This document shows, piece after piece, positions 22,767 to 34,464 of a DNA stretch of 64,000 bases. The notes beneath the pieces are model-generated. The model made no database searches, was not told the origin of the DNA, and worked only from the letters and a program-made list of their open reading frames with translations. This DNA is from Viola odorata (taxonomy: Eukaryota; Streptophyta; Magnoliopsida; Malpighiales; Violaceae): NCBI GenBank assembly GCA_963691705.1, contig OY829542.1, positions 19,330,579 through 19,394,578 on the forward strand, in the 5' to 3' direction. Positions within the stretch are counted from its first letter, which is position 1; every line of letters begins with the position of its first letter. The position numbers and the translations under genes were made by a program.

Positions 22767-23636
22767 CATGTCTCATACCGTGTCCTCTCTGGTTCGATTC
22801 ATCAACGAAAATGCAGATCCCCCACCTATTCGCATCAGAGCATTATGACTCGCTGCTGGTTTGAACTCTTGAACCTCCTAGAAACTTATAATCCCAATGC
22901 TCCACAAGTCACCAGAATAAGACTACATGAGAGGCTTTACTACAAGTACTCTCATCATCAAAATAGAGAAGCAATATTGGTGTACTTGAGCCAACATTGT
23001 CGTCACTTCTTGTTTTCCTGTTTCGACTATTTACCGCTATCATTACTAGGCATCCACATGTCTCATACCGTTTCCTCTCTGGTTCGATTCATCACCGAAA
23101 ATGCAGATCCCCCACCTATTCGCATCAGAGCATTATGACTCGCTGCTGGTTTGAACTCTTGAACCTCCTAGAAACTTATAATCCCAATGCTCCACAAGTC
23201 ACCAGAATAAGACTACATGAGAGGCTTTACTACAAGTACTCTCATCATCAAAATAGAGAAGCAATATTGGTGTACTTGAGCCAACATTGTCGTCACTTCT
23301 TGTTTTCCTGTTTCGACTATTTACCGCTATCATTACTAGGCATCCACATGTCTCATACCGTTTCCTCTCTGGTTCGATTCATCACCGAAAATGCAGATCC
23401 CCCACCTATTCGCATCAGAGCATTATGACTCGCTGCTGGTTTGAACTCTTGAACCTCCTAGAAACTTATAATCCCAATGCTCCACAAGTCACCAGAATAA
23501 GACTACATGAGAGGCTTTACTACAAGTACTCTCATCATCAAAATAGAGAAGCAATATTGGTGTACTTGAGCCAACATTGTCGTCACTTCTTGTTTTCCTG
23601 TTTCGACTATTTACCGCTATCATTACTAGGCATCCA
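22767..23636 (-). repeat. Three tandem 290-bp units: triplicated 3' UTR
   Basis: Units at 22767-23056, 23057-23346 and 23347-23636 are nearly identical; the first differs at a few bases. On the minus strand the unit starts at the last codons of the transporter relic (stop at 23626-23628) and runs into its 3' UTR, so the 3' UTR has been triplicated. The period is not a multiple of three. The plus-strand open frames at 22743-23667 are artefacts of the repetition. Confidence 0.93.
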
Positions 23637-24719
23637 CATAGTTGCAATTACCAACTCCCTGGTCTGAAATAGGGGGAGCTACCCTTATCATCATACTCTG
23701 AACGAACGCTACCATCTGCGTGCAACCACAGTAACTTTTGACAGATTGGTGCATAAGGAAACCAAACATGCATCTAGTAGCCATATATGTGTCGCTACTG
23801 AAGTAATAAATGATAAAATAACTCTTTTTTCAGAACTTATATGATAAAAGAAACCAGATATCTTGCCACTCCCTAAGACATGCCATCCTCAGTAGGGGAA
23901 GTGTATGTTTTGGATGCACAGCAAGGTCATTGACAAGAATCAAACTATCCTCAGAATGATGTACAACACTTACCGACGCAAATGCAACACACATGATACT
24001 GAAACCAGGGAACGGGAATGGTGCTTGTTCAGATAGGAACAGAGCTGCAAAACAACATACGAATTTACATTTTTTCAGTTTAATAGATCTTTGGGCTTGG
24101 ATAATTTAAATCAAATTATTACACATGTTAAAGGGGAGAACAACAAAGGAGAAACAACATTGGAAAAGGAACATATGCCCGAAATACATCCTTGAGCCTT
24201 CCCCTGAAAAGGACACAAAGTGGCATGATTGAGGCACTCAAACGGTGACATGAAAAAGGAACATTCGGACAAGTTGTTCAGACTATATTTTAAAAAGTAT
24301 GAAGAACTTTGTATGAAGTAAGAAACTCACACATGGAGGTGAAAAGACAAACAATATACAGCATAAGGGACCTGTCAGTTCTTGAAGTGTTAGGTACATT
24401 CAAACATTACAATATACAGAATGAAAGGCCCTTATACTACAGACCAGAAACAATTCAGAAATAGTTCACTAACTTCTTGTGACTTTTACCATCTTACTAA
24501 GCATCTTAAATTCATAACTCATTGATTTGTAACATGAACTGATAATTGGAGAAAACAACATGACAAGTGACCCACTATCATTCATGCTTAGAAAATGCAA
24601 AGCAAACCACTGTGAGGTATAATTTGTGTAATCGGGGAGGTACCATTAGTGAAGAATGAAGACCAACGTCTGAAAGGCTGCTGAAAAATGCCACAATGGC
24701 TGCTTGCGAAAATGTCACA
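23626..24719 (-). pseudogene. MFS transporter relic (hippocampus-abundant-transcript-like), last exons
   Basis: Minus-strand exons with good splice sites. 24644-24719 reads VTFSQAAIVAFFSSLSDVGL. 24125-24203 reads GKAQGCISGICSFSNVVSPL. 23974-24044 reads LFLSEQAPFPFPGFSIMC and ends FAS. 23626-23715 reads MVAFVQSMMIRVAPP... and ends in TAG. Phases join across the last three exons. This text is typical of plant HIAT/MFSD14-like major facilitator proteins, multi-pass membrane transporters. The exons normally between the first two (the central membrane helices) are absent, and nothing 5' is found. A copia element lies just upstream at 24867. I therefore call it a relic, although its 3' end is clean. 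Its stop codon starts the triplicated 290-bp repeat. Confidence 0.8.
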
Positions 24720-24866
24720 CTGCAATTCAGGCATCATATAAACATTATTTAGCTTTGAAAAAAAGGATAAAAGAAAGAAAGAATGCATCATTGAAAGATG
24801 CGAATTACGCAGATCTGACGACAAGAGGCGACGGGCATGAAGATGAGAGGCGGTGGCGGTGGCGGC

Positions 24867-27800
24867 AGATGATATTTTGGCGCGCCCAAATCGAGCCTTA
24901 TCTCCATGGCCTTGGCTTGTTTGAATTCGTTAATGGTGACCGCGTCTGCCCCACTAAACTCATTCCAAACACCGCAAACCCAACCCAACTGAACCCCAAT
25001 CCTGAGTATATGGCTTGGTTTCAACAAGATAAACTCATCGTCAGTACACTTGTTGGATCCCTTACTCCAGATGTTATGTCTATAGTGATTGGTTTACAGA
25101 CTTCTCGGGAAATCTGGCGAGCGTTGGAAGAATCACTTGCAGCAGCTACTGACACACGTGTCATGTCACTTCACTTTGGTCTTCAGAAACTCCGACAGGA
25201 TGAAGCGGAAGATGTCACCACTTACCTTCGACGAGGTAAACTGATTTATGATGAACTTATTGCTATTGGTGATCCCATTACCCAAAAACAGTTTACTATG
25301 TCCGTTCTCAAAGGTCTCCAGAGTGGGTTTAAAGATCTGGTAACCTCAATTAATGTCCGTCGTGAGCCTACACCCTTCTCTGAATTACTGTCTTTGTGCG
25401 TGACCCATGAGTTCATGCACCATTCCACTGATGTTGTCGGAATCAAGTCAAATGACTTGCAGCCACTGCTGCCCACCCCTCCTCCCAGTGCGCAGCTTAC
25501 CCAGAGTGTACCACACCATGACCAACAGGCGTCCTCTTCCCACCGCGGCCGCCACAACAATCGCGGTCGCAATTATAATAACCGTGGCCGCAATTACAGG
25601 TCCAACAATGGTGGTCGACAATCCTTTTCACCACGCTGCCAAATTTGTCGGCAACAGGGGCATTATGCGACTGACTGCAATGATCGCTATGCTCCCCGAC
25701 CAACAGCCAACATGATTCTTGCCGCACCTTACCAGAACAATACCATGGCTGCTCCTGCGCCCTCCCACCATGTCACCCAAGATACTGGAAACCTGCACAA
25801 TTATACCGAGTACGCTGGTACAGAGAACTTGCAGATGGGAAATGGTAACCAAATTCCAATTCATTTTGTTGGCAACTCTACCATTAAATTTTGTGCTAAA
25901 CCTTTAGCTCTCTCTAATGTGTTGTGTGCACCTTCTATTTCTAAGAATTTAATCTCCGTCAAACAATTTGCTAATGACAACTCTGTGTTTTGGGAATTCC
26001 ATCCCACCTATTTTCTTGTGAAGGATATCCGTACGGGAACGCCTCTTCTTCGCGGGGGGAGTAAGGACGGGCTGTATCTGTTACAACAACCGACATCCAT
26101 CAACCGAGTCACACCTACTGCCAACCTCACCACCAAAGCATCTCTTCTGGTGTGGCATGGTCGTTTGGGTCATCCACATCGTGATCTTCTACGTCATATT
26201 GTTACCACCAATAAACTTCCAGTGTCGAGTAATCTTTCTTTTCATTCATTCAACTGTTTCTCTTGTCCTTTAGGAAAATCTACTCGTACTTCTTTAAAAA
26301 TAACGGGACGGCGTAGTACCGCTCCATTAGAGTTGATTTTTAGTGACATGTGGGGCCCGGCCCCGGTTTCCTCTAGTTATTTTAAATATTTCGTTATCTT
26401 TGTGGATGATTATTCAAATTTTGTCTGGTACTACCCATGTTCCTATAAATCCGATGTCTTTCACATCTTTCCAATTTTTCAAAAATTAGTTGAACGTCAA
26501 TTTGACTGTAAAATTAAATCTGTTCAAACTGATTGGGGAGGAGAATTTCGAAAATTGAGTAAATACTTTCAAGATCTAGGGATTCATCACCGTGTCATTT
26601 GTCCTCACACTCACGAACAAAATGGTCAAGTGGAACGGAAAAATCGTCATATAGTTGAGATTGGTTTATCACTTATGGCCCAGGCTCACCTACCTCAATA
26701 TTTCTGGTCCTATGCGTTTGAAACAGCTGTGTTTTTAATCAATCGTCAACCATCTCCTACCCTAAACAAACATTCTCCTTATCAGTTATTGTTTCGTACT
26801 CCTCCGGATTATAATTTTTTAAAGGTTTTTGGCTGCACCTGTTTTCCATACCTTCGTCCCCACAACCGCCACAAACTTGACTACCGCTCTGTTCACTGTT
26901 TGTTCTTGGGCTACAGTTCCACTCATCATGGATACCGTTGTCTTGACTTAAAAACTAATAAAATCTATTTAGCAAGACATGTTCAATTTTTTGAGTCTGA
27001 CTTTCCATTTGCCAAGAAAAATTCCTCCTCTGTATCCTCGTTAATTCCACATACAAAACTCATCCCACATGGTCTGTCCTGTCCTGTTCTTCCTCAGTTC
27101 TCAAGTCCAGTGTCCAATCTGCAGCCACAGCCCGTCGAAGCTCAGCCCGCGAGGAGTGTTCAACTTGGTGCAAGCCCAAGCCCATCACAAGATCCTAATA
27201 CACATGCTGGTCATCCAAACCCACCCTCATCCCAAATCCATGGCCCATCATCCCAAATCCATGGCCCATCTATGTCAACCCCTTCACCTAGCTCACTGCA
27301 TCCCTCATCAATCCCGTCCCTGCCAATCCCTAATTCCCAATTATCAGCCTCACCCATTCTGGCTCCATCCCTCCCTCCAGGAGCTCCGGTTGTCACTAAA
27401 ACCCATGCCATGACATTACGCCCCACACGCAAGCCTAACCCAAAATACACATGCTCCACTGTCCATCTTTCCCCTTCCCTTGAAACCGAACCCAAATCTC
27501 ATTCTGCTGCTCTCAAATCCTCAAATTGGCGTCGAGCTATGGAAGAAGAGTATCGTGCTCTTCATCTCAGCCATACTTGGCACCTGGTTCCCTTTCAGCC
27601 GGGCATGAATTTAATTGGGTGCAAATGGGTCTTTAAATTGAAGCGGAAGGCAGATGGCACTGTTGAGCGTCACAAGGCGCGTTTGGTTGCCAAAGGGTTT
27701 CACCAACAGGAAGGTTTGGACTACGATGAGACCTTCAGTCCCGTAATTAAACCCCCTACGGTCCGCACCGTATTGTCCTTGGCAGTGCAGCGTGGTTGGA

Positions 27801-29074
27801 CTATTCGCCAGCTTGATGTTCAAAACGCCTTCCTCAATGGAGTGCTCTCCGAACGGGTCTACATGCAACAACCTCCAGGTTTCGTTGATACCTCTAAACC
27901 GGATCACGTTTGTTTATTGGTTCGGTCTCTTTATGGGTTGAAACAGTCACCACGCGCTTGGTACGCGCGCCTTGCTTCTTATCTCCTGCGTGTTGGCTTT
28001 GTTAATTCTCGTTATGACCCGTCGCTCTTTATTCTCAGAAACAGACTACATACTGTGTATTGCTTGGTCTATGTGGATGATATTCTATTGACAGGGGATC
28101 ACCCTGGCTTCTTGCAACACATCATTCACGCTCTCGGGACTGAGTTTCGTTTACGTGACCTTGGTGACTTGTCCTTCTTTCTGGGCATTGAGGCGCACCG
28201 ATCTCCTTCTGGTCTGTTCTTGTCCCAACACAGATATGTTACCGATCTGTTGAAAAAGGCTGGTATGGACTCAGCTCGGCCGGCCTCTACTCCTTCTTCG
28301 TATATGTCAAAGGTTGCTCCTGATCATAGTCCTTTTTCTGACCCTAAATTGTATCGCAGTACAGTGGGTTCCCTGATTTATCTACAGATGACGAGGCCTG
28401 ATATCTGTTTTTCAGTCAACTCTGTGTGTCAATTTATGCATAATCCCTCTAGTGCTCATTGGGAGTTAGTGAAAAGAATTCTCCGTTATCTTCAGGGGAC
28501 ATCATCTATGGGTTTACATCTTAAATCCACTGGTGGCGCACACTCGTTTCATATGTATACGGATTCCGACTGGGCTGGTGATGTTCAGGATCGGAAATCC
28601 ACAGGGGGTTACTTGGCTTTTCTTGGGGATAATCTTATTTCTTGGCAGGCTAAGAAACAGAAAACTGTTGCTCGTTCTTCTACTGAAGCTGAGTACAAAG
28701 CCTTGGCAGATGGAGCGTCCGAGGCTGTTTGGTTGTCTAGTCTCCTCTGTGAATTATATGGTGGTACAGGCACTGTTCCCACTCTTTGGTGTGACAATCT
28801 TGGTGCCTCCTGTTTGGCTGCCAACCCAATTTTTCATGGTCGCACCAAGCACGTCGAAGTTGACTTCCACTTTGTGCGTGATCGGGTTGCCAAAGGTCAC
28901 CTCCGTGTTCAATACGTTCCAACTGAGGATCAACTTGCCGATGTCCTGACTAAGCCACTCGCAGCACCCAGGTTTCGCTTCCTACGCTCCAAATTGAACG
29001 TCGCACTGCCCCCTTCAATTTGCGGGGGGGTATTGACCAAATCAGTTACTGCTGATAAGAAGCTTATCCCATAA
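24867..29074 (+). CDS. Ty1/copia polyprotein, long open frame, 5'-truncated
   Basis: One uninterrupted frame; upstream codons from 24704 are antisense to a host exon and not part of it. In order: UBN2-type gag starting at IFWRAQIEPYLHGLGLFEFV; CCHC knuckle CQICRQQGHYATDC (about 25637-25680); integrase zinc motif with HGRLGHPH and CFSCPLGK; the DDE core with SDMWGP, QTDWGGEF and NGQVERKN; RT with KARLVAKGF, QLDVQNAFLNG, YGLKQSPRAW and the YVDD active site (about 28068); RNase H with YTDSDWAGD and STEAEY. The protease D-S-G motif is missing: after the knuckle the text goes to APSHHVTQDTGNL, as if a short piece were deleted. Gag lacks its first residues and there is no 5' LTR. The lineage looks like Ale/Retrofit by the short LTR, which is a guess. 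Confidence 0.92.
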
Positions 29075-29243
29075 TCTTACTGTGATTTTATTTGACTAGA
29101 TATCTTGTATTTGTATTTTGAATTTGTGAATATCAGGGATGTTAGGATAGGATCTTATCCTCTGATTCAAATGTGTATAAGTCATGTATATATTGCCTTA
29201 TCAATAGAAAAGGCAGATAACGATTCCCAGCATATTTCTTTCA
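29031..29243 (+). mobile_element. 3' LTR of the copia element
   Basis: A polypurine tract, GCGGGGGGG (29022-29030), is followed by TATTGACC, where TG would be expected, so the first bases appear mutated. The block ends TTTCTTTCA at 29243. It holds ATGTATATATTGCC and AATAGAAAAG, plausible promoter and polyadenylation parts. About 213 bp. The polyprotein stop codon lies inside it. No matching copy is found upstream of gag. Confidence 0.65.
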
Positions 29244-29869
29244 CGGTGTTTCTTATATTTCAAGTTCGCGGTGCTGTGGTGGTGGCCTTGAGCGGTGCGG
29301 TGGTGGTGGCAGTTGAGAGGAGCGGTGCTGATGGAGAGTGAGAGGGTGAGATTTTGGAGAGTGAAATGGACGATGGCGATGCGACAGTTTGGTTCTTTCT
29401 TCGGGACTCGGGCTTGGGTAACGGAGGAGGGACTGGAGGAGTAAAATCAGAGGACTAACAGAGGATGAAGGTGAAGAAATGAGGATGTAGGTGAAGAAAC
29501 GGCGGGCGAAGGTGAAGAAACGGCGGGCGAAGGTGAAGAAACGGCGAGGGCGAAGGTGAGAAGAGGCATTCTAGGGTTTGAAGAGGAATGAAGACGAAGG
29601 TGAGAAATGGCTGAGAAATGTCCTCAGGGTAAAAAGGTAATAAAAAAATATCATTAAAGTGGAAAACAGTTTGCCATTTTTACGCATATAAACAACAACA
29701 AAAATATTAAATAAATAGACAATTAAATAATGTGTAAACCAAATAAGAGATTTTAGTTAATTTATCTTTCAACTCATATAACCAAAATCTTTAGTAAAAA
29801 CCCAAGCTTCAATTGTTTACGATTTATGCGCACTTTCATATTGATCAAGCATTTTTCCACCAACACTAA
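29244..29869. other. Intergenic with GA-rich short tandem repeat
   Basis: Contains three to four copies of a roughly 21-bp unit, GAAGAAACGGCGGGCGAAGGT, at about 29470-29555. The minus strand of 29250-29640 is CT-rich and contains AAACCCTAGAATG, like a 5' leader, possibly of the truncated transporter upstream of the copia insertion. That link is speculative. Confidence 0.5.
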
Positions 29870-30437
29870 GAATCTGTTTGGTGTTTCGGTTCTGATTGGA
29901 AAAGTTTTATGAGAAAAAGTGTTGTAGGAAAAGGACTTCTGAAAAAGCTAGTATGTTGTTTGGTAAATATTTGTTAAAAGTGCTGTGAGAAACGAGAAGT
30001 TGTTTATGGTGTTTGATAAAAACTGATGTTAAAACTATGGTTGGAATGTAAAATGACTATAAAGGACACAATTTGTTTTGGACATTATAATTAATATTTT
30101 TTAGTATCTATATAGATTATTTAAATCAATCTATTTCTTTAAACAAATAATTAACATTTTAAATCAATCTATTTCTTTAAATAAATAATTAACATTTTAT
30201 TTATAACAAGAATTAAAACTTCATTAGTAGAAGGAAAAAAAGTTAAATATTGAGTAACTATTTTAAAATTTTTGATTGATTATGGTTCGAATTCATACTA
30301 GCTAGTTTTTAAGAAAACTAAACAAAAAAGAAACTATATCTAAAATTCAACATTATTTTTGATAAATAAAAGATGCTATTGTAATACACAACAATTTCTG
30401 GCTCAATTTATAGTTGTTTTAGTATCAAAATTTTTTT

Positions 30438-30504
30438 AATTTCTTAGAAACAATAGCATCTTTAACTTTTAAAAAGTTAAAGATGCTATTGTTTCTAAGA
30501 AATT
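30438..30504. repeat. Perfect 33-bp inverted repeat (hairpin)
   Basis: Arms at 30438-30470 and 30472-30504 are exact complements around a single A, containing TAGAAACAATAGCATCTTTA. A partial third copy (AAAGATGCTATTGT) lies at about 30369. It could be a tiny MITE or fold into a hairpin transcript. No TSD was identified. Confidence 0.85.
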
Positions 30505-30587
30505 TATTTCGTCATCCACACCAAAGTTACTCAATTTTATAACTTTTTTTTCCTAAGAAACAAAAATGTAAACTTGAAGATTTGAAC

Positions 30588-31075
30588 TCAAAACTTACCT
30601 TTGTTCAAGAAAAGAAAAAATAACTCATGATTTGCATCTATCGGAAATACCGTTGAATTACAATTTTCGAAGAATTCAACCTCGACAAAATTCAAGGCCT
30701 GCAAAGTGTATAATGAAAAGGCATTAACCATTGGACCTAAGGTAAATCCCATTGGAGTAACACAACTCTGTGCACATACTTGCCAAGTTCCAAACAAGCA
30801 AAACTGACATCAAAATACAATACAAATGAATATAAATGGAGGATAACGCACAACATCCAAGTTGTCTTTGAATCATTCATCAGACAAATGTCATGGCATA
30901 CAAAGCACCGGTCGCAGTTTAAAACAGTTAAGCTATGAACTCCACAACTTACAAGTTCTGAAACAATCATATCATGCTTACAAACAGAACACAAGTTAAA
31001 AACTAACAGCAACTCCATGCAATCAAAACATAACTTTGGTTGAGCCATCTCAATTACATCAGCCATCCAACCCAA
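30588..31075 (-). pseudogene. Cysteine-rich gene fragment, origin not recognised
   Basis: The open minus-strand stretch at 30737-31075 has regularly spaced cysteines (CFDC, CSVC, CDRCFVCHDIC), which suggests part of a zinc-binding domain. It then changes frame. I do not recognise the family. It lies in the gene-fragment region together with the Aux/IAA exon. Confidence 0.35.
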
Positions 31076-31507
31076 GCCATTCTATCAGACGGTTCTGTCA
31101 AAACACCGACGTTACCTTCAGTTCTCCCATCTTTTGTATTTTTCTTCTACAAGAGTTTTCTGCTTTAATCAAAACAGGGTTCGCATATAACCACAATATA
31201 AATGTCTGTTCTTCAATCTAAATTTTTCTTTTGAATCTTCAATTCAATGGAGTAATTAGCACATGTAAGTACCTCAACTTACATTACACCTTTGATATAA
31301 GAACTAGCCCTCCTCACCATCAAACATATACTTAACATGCATTCTAAATTACATGTTCATATACGTTTATGCACAGGTATCACAAAACAGAAGCACAAAA
31401 AATATTCTAAGATAATTCTAAAGCTACTTGATTGTGATTTCTATTCAAAGAAACAAAGAAGGTGGTGGAATAGACAACCAAAGTGGAAAGATGGCACCAA
31501 GACTTAC

Positions 31508-31649
31508 TCCCAAGGCACATCACCAATAAGCATCCAATCACCATCATTATTCTCATATGTAAGAACATATTCTGATCCATGCAAAAGATCCCTCAGTTTA
31601 CTCTCACTTAGCTTTTCCTTCTCTGGAACTCCGTGAGATCCACATTGAC
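31508..31649 (-). pseudogene. Aux/IAA exon relic (domain III/IV, PB1)
   Basis: The minus strand reads [20 protein letters not shown], then [12 protein letters not shown] and [13 protein letters not shown]. This is the part of the C-terminal PB1 region around domain IV of Aux/IAA transcriptional repressors, close to IAA8/9/27 types by eye. The exon is bounded by AG|GTCAATG and GGA|GTAAGT. The latter is the conserved phase-2 intron position of this family. The following exon (MFIDSCKRL...) and the preceding domains are not present. It is therefore an isolated exon with part of its introns, i.e. captured genomic rather than retrotransposed sequence. Confidence 0.85.
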
Positions 31650-31679
31650 CTAACATTACAACGAAACTGCAGAAATCAA

Positions 31680-32012
31680 ATCCCCCGAGTCCACACCATT
31701 GCCCAATTTTTCATTATCACCAATTTAATCACCCAAACTGTTATTCCGCTCACCACCACTTATGCTTTCCAGCAAAAGCTCATCACTTTTAGCAACCTTA
31801 TTGTCACTACTCCCATGAAAGTCCAACAACTCATCAACCGCAACCTATTCCAGCACATCAATTACACTTTCCTCATCTTTTACAGCTGAAACAACCTTAG
31901 GTGTAGTCGCAGCAGAAAACTGTGACTCTGGCCGAGTAGTAGAGGAAAATAAAGACCCTGCACGGGTCTAGTTTGAAGAACCATTGCCACGCTGAACCAA
32001 AATCCGAGTCAT
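31680..32012 (-). pseudogene. Gene fragment starting MTRILVQRGN, unknown
   Basis: From the ATG at 32012 the minus strand reads MTRILVQRGNGSSN then stop, and continues in frame as an acidic, serine-rich text (SSTTRPESQFSAATTPKVVS; KDEESVIDVLE) with two more stops. The amino-acid composition and conserved-looking frame suggest a decayed coding exon. I do not recognise the family. Confidence 0.4.
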
Positions 32013-33175
32013 TGCCCTTCAAAATGTATATTTACAGTCCTCAACTTTATAAATATATGTATCCAAGCACAACACCTCCACGCTTCCCAAACGACCCACC
32101 ACCAAAATTAGAGACCGGAAAGCACCATATTGGGTTTATCTCGTGTTCTTGCCTTAGGTGATGTGATGTCAATTCCTTGGCAGAATGATTTCTTCCAGCC
32201 CAACGCGTTCAGCTCGTTGTCCCAACAGAAAGATGATCTCTGCATTCCCCTAACAATTCTCATGAGATCCAGACCAGACCCTCATACTTTTAAAACAATA
32301 CTTAATAACACCTTCTCTTTGAGTAGTCGAATTTTACCCGAATAGAGAAAATCCCAACCAAAATTCTCCAAATTTTGCAATGCTCGAAGCTGCAAACACC
32401 ATCACAGACACACACAGAAGGAAAATAGATGACACCTCGTCTTTCACCAACACACCAGAAAACACAAACTATCCTAATTTTCAACTGTTCAGCACAATTC
32501 ATCAATCAATTGAAAAAAATATACAAATTTTAAACATTTTCTTCCCAGGTAACGAACACATACGTACATAAATGAGATAATCAATAACTACATCAGCAGA
32601 AGAACAAAATCGTAAGCGCAAGAAATAGAAAACCCTAGAGTGACTCAGCACGAGTTATGAAAAACTCACGTGAGAAGATGATTAGATCAAAGAAAATGAG
32701 AAAATGAGAAGGATAGTTGAGGAAAAATGGGTTTACCATTGCAAGTTAGATGCGGAGAAGCAGAAAGTGTGGAGGTCTTTCTCTATGTGTTGAAGAAGAA
32801 GAGAGCGGTGACGGCGAGGGTGAGAGGCGAAGGGCGAGAAAGGACGGACGACGATGAAACGAGGAGAGGAGAGCTAGAGCTAGAGCGAGAGAGTGAGAGA
32901 GCGAGAGCGGAGCGTGTAGAGAGAGAGATTGGGGTAGAATGATATTTTTTATACCTAGTATAAATGGTAATTTTAACAACTCTAATAGAGTTTTTTGTCC
33001 ACTTAAAACTTTCAACTCCTTCCCGTGTTAAAGGTTTGGATGCTGGAGCAATTTGCTTCAACCTCAAAACCAAGATTTTTCTTGGTTTGAGAAGCCCAGT
33101 TTCAAAGATGTTTACCAAACACCTTTAACCAAATAGAACCACCTTTGGGGAGTAGAACCACAACCCCAAAAGGGC

Positions 33176-34029
33176 ACTAAATACACTCACAGAAATAACA
33201 ATTGAAATTATATGTTAAAAATATTGTGTCATTAAAGAGAAATTGACTAGCTTTCCAAAAACCTAATTTAGATTTTGGTGAGGCTAGTAAGTGCGGGTGG
33301 GACGGGTTAGATTGACTTAGAGTTAGAAATGCGTGCTAATAACAATTAGAAAACATGGTTTTTTTATAAAAAAACTTAAATTATAAACGGGCAGACATGA
33401 TACTTTTGGGGATTCAAGAACTTCGAAATCGTTCTAGAGGGTAGTGATAGAGCTTAAGTGAAATTTTTGGAGGAGTCAATAAAATAATTCTTATAGGAGA
33501 AAGATGAAGAATTAATGAAAAAAAAAGAATTATAACTTTAAGGTCTATTATGTGAGAATTTAAAATTTTAGGAGCAAATAATAAGGATTAATGAAAGAAG
33601 AATAAAAGTTTAAGGACTATTATGAGAGAATTGAGAAGTTAATTTGAAGGGTGAATATGAATGATTAGTATAAAAAGAATAGAATTTTAAAGGTTATTAT
33701 GAAAGAATAAAAAACTTTGAAGTCTGAATATGAATGATTGATTGAGTATATAATTTGATGTTAAATATTATCTATTTGTTTATATTTTAGATGACGATTT
33801 TACTAAAAAGAGCCTATTGTATTTTTTTTTCCAAAAAATGACGCTTAAAGAGCATTAGAAGAAAATATGAAATCGAGGAGTTCTTGAGTATAATTATAGT
33901 TTTCAGCCAAGTTGATTGCCTGAGACAGATTTCTAAAGAGAAGGAAAGATGCATTTTTACAGTTAGGGAAGACTATAATTTTGAGATTTAATCTATCTTT
34001 TATTCAAAAACATAAAATATAATCGCAGG
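33176..34029. other. Intergenic with degenerate tandem repeat
   Basis: At 33475-33750 an imperfect unit of about 65-75 bp recurs three to four times (core: AATTTTAAGGNNTATTATGNGAGAAT). The rest is AT-rich without genes. Confidence 0.55.
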
Positions 34030-34330
34030 AGTACGCAGGAAAGCAGCCGGAAAAATCGAGGATGCAGGGATCTTGACTTGGTTTCTGTGGGGATTGTGGA
34101 AAGCCAGGAACTTAAAAGTCCGAGAGGAAGTCGCTTAATCCCGAGGAAGTTATCAGCTGGTGCAAAACTAATTGCCTGGAATTTTTGACTGCCGACTCCC
34201 ACCATAGCGTAGCGACCGGGAACATTGGTGGGGCTGCCTTGCTGAGAGATGGTCGCCTTCTCCTCTTGGACAAATTAAGATCAACAGTGATGCAAGTTTT
34301 GTCGAAGGACCTAGTACTAGAGTTACCGTA
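34030..34330 (+). mobile_element. LINE 3' fragment, plus strand
   Basis: Broken plus-strand text resembles the end of a plant L1-type ORF2: ILTWFLWGLWKARNLKVREE, then GQIKINSDASFVEGP, the start of an RNase H domain. Order and frames are scrambled. It abuts the truncated 5' end of the P450 pseudogene at 34465. Confidence 0.6.
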
Positions 34331-34464
34331 AACAGTTATTTAACGACCGGTACGCGTTTAATCACACCGCGCACATCTTTAAGTATATGGATAGATGCCG
34401 GTTGAAAAACTACACCCATTTCTTCTTTTCTGTTATGGACACGCAACATTGAAAGCGAAGTGTC

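Larger units (their letters stand above)
29870..33175 (-). mobile_element. Possible gene-fragment-carrying (Pack-type) element
   Basis: The region carries pieces of at least two unrelated genes on the minus strand: an Aux/IAA exon (31508-31649), a fragment starting MTRILVQRGNGSSN (to 31680), and a cysteine-rich open stretch (30737-31075). Upstream (32580-32942) lies a CT-rich leader-like block ending in pyrimidine-rich TCTCTCTC. The outer ends are weakly alike: CTGTTTGGTGTTTCGG near 29876, and CCCTTTTGGGGTTGTGG as the complement of about 33150-33170. The hexamer CACTAA occurs at both flanks. These hint at a transposon that captured genes, but the termini are not convincing. Confidence 0.4.

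Noticed and set aside
22743..23667. Three overlapping plus-strand ORFs of 126-143 codons
   Set aside because: They are one chance frame repeated by the 290-bp tandem units, antisense to the 3' UTR of the transporter relic.
24704..24866. N-terminal 54 codons of the copia frame as a new fusion domain
   Set aside because: This stretch is antisense to an exon-intron boundary of the transporter relic; real gag similarity starts at IFWRAQIEP.
32727..33118. ORFs over a GAGAGA/CTCTCT block
   Set aside because: Composition-driven; the block looks like a CT-rich 5' leader on the minus strand.
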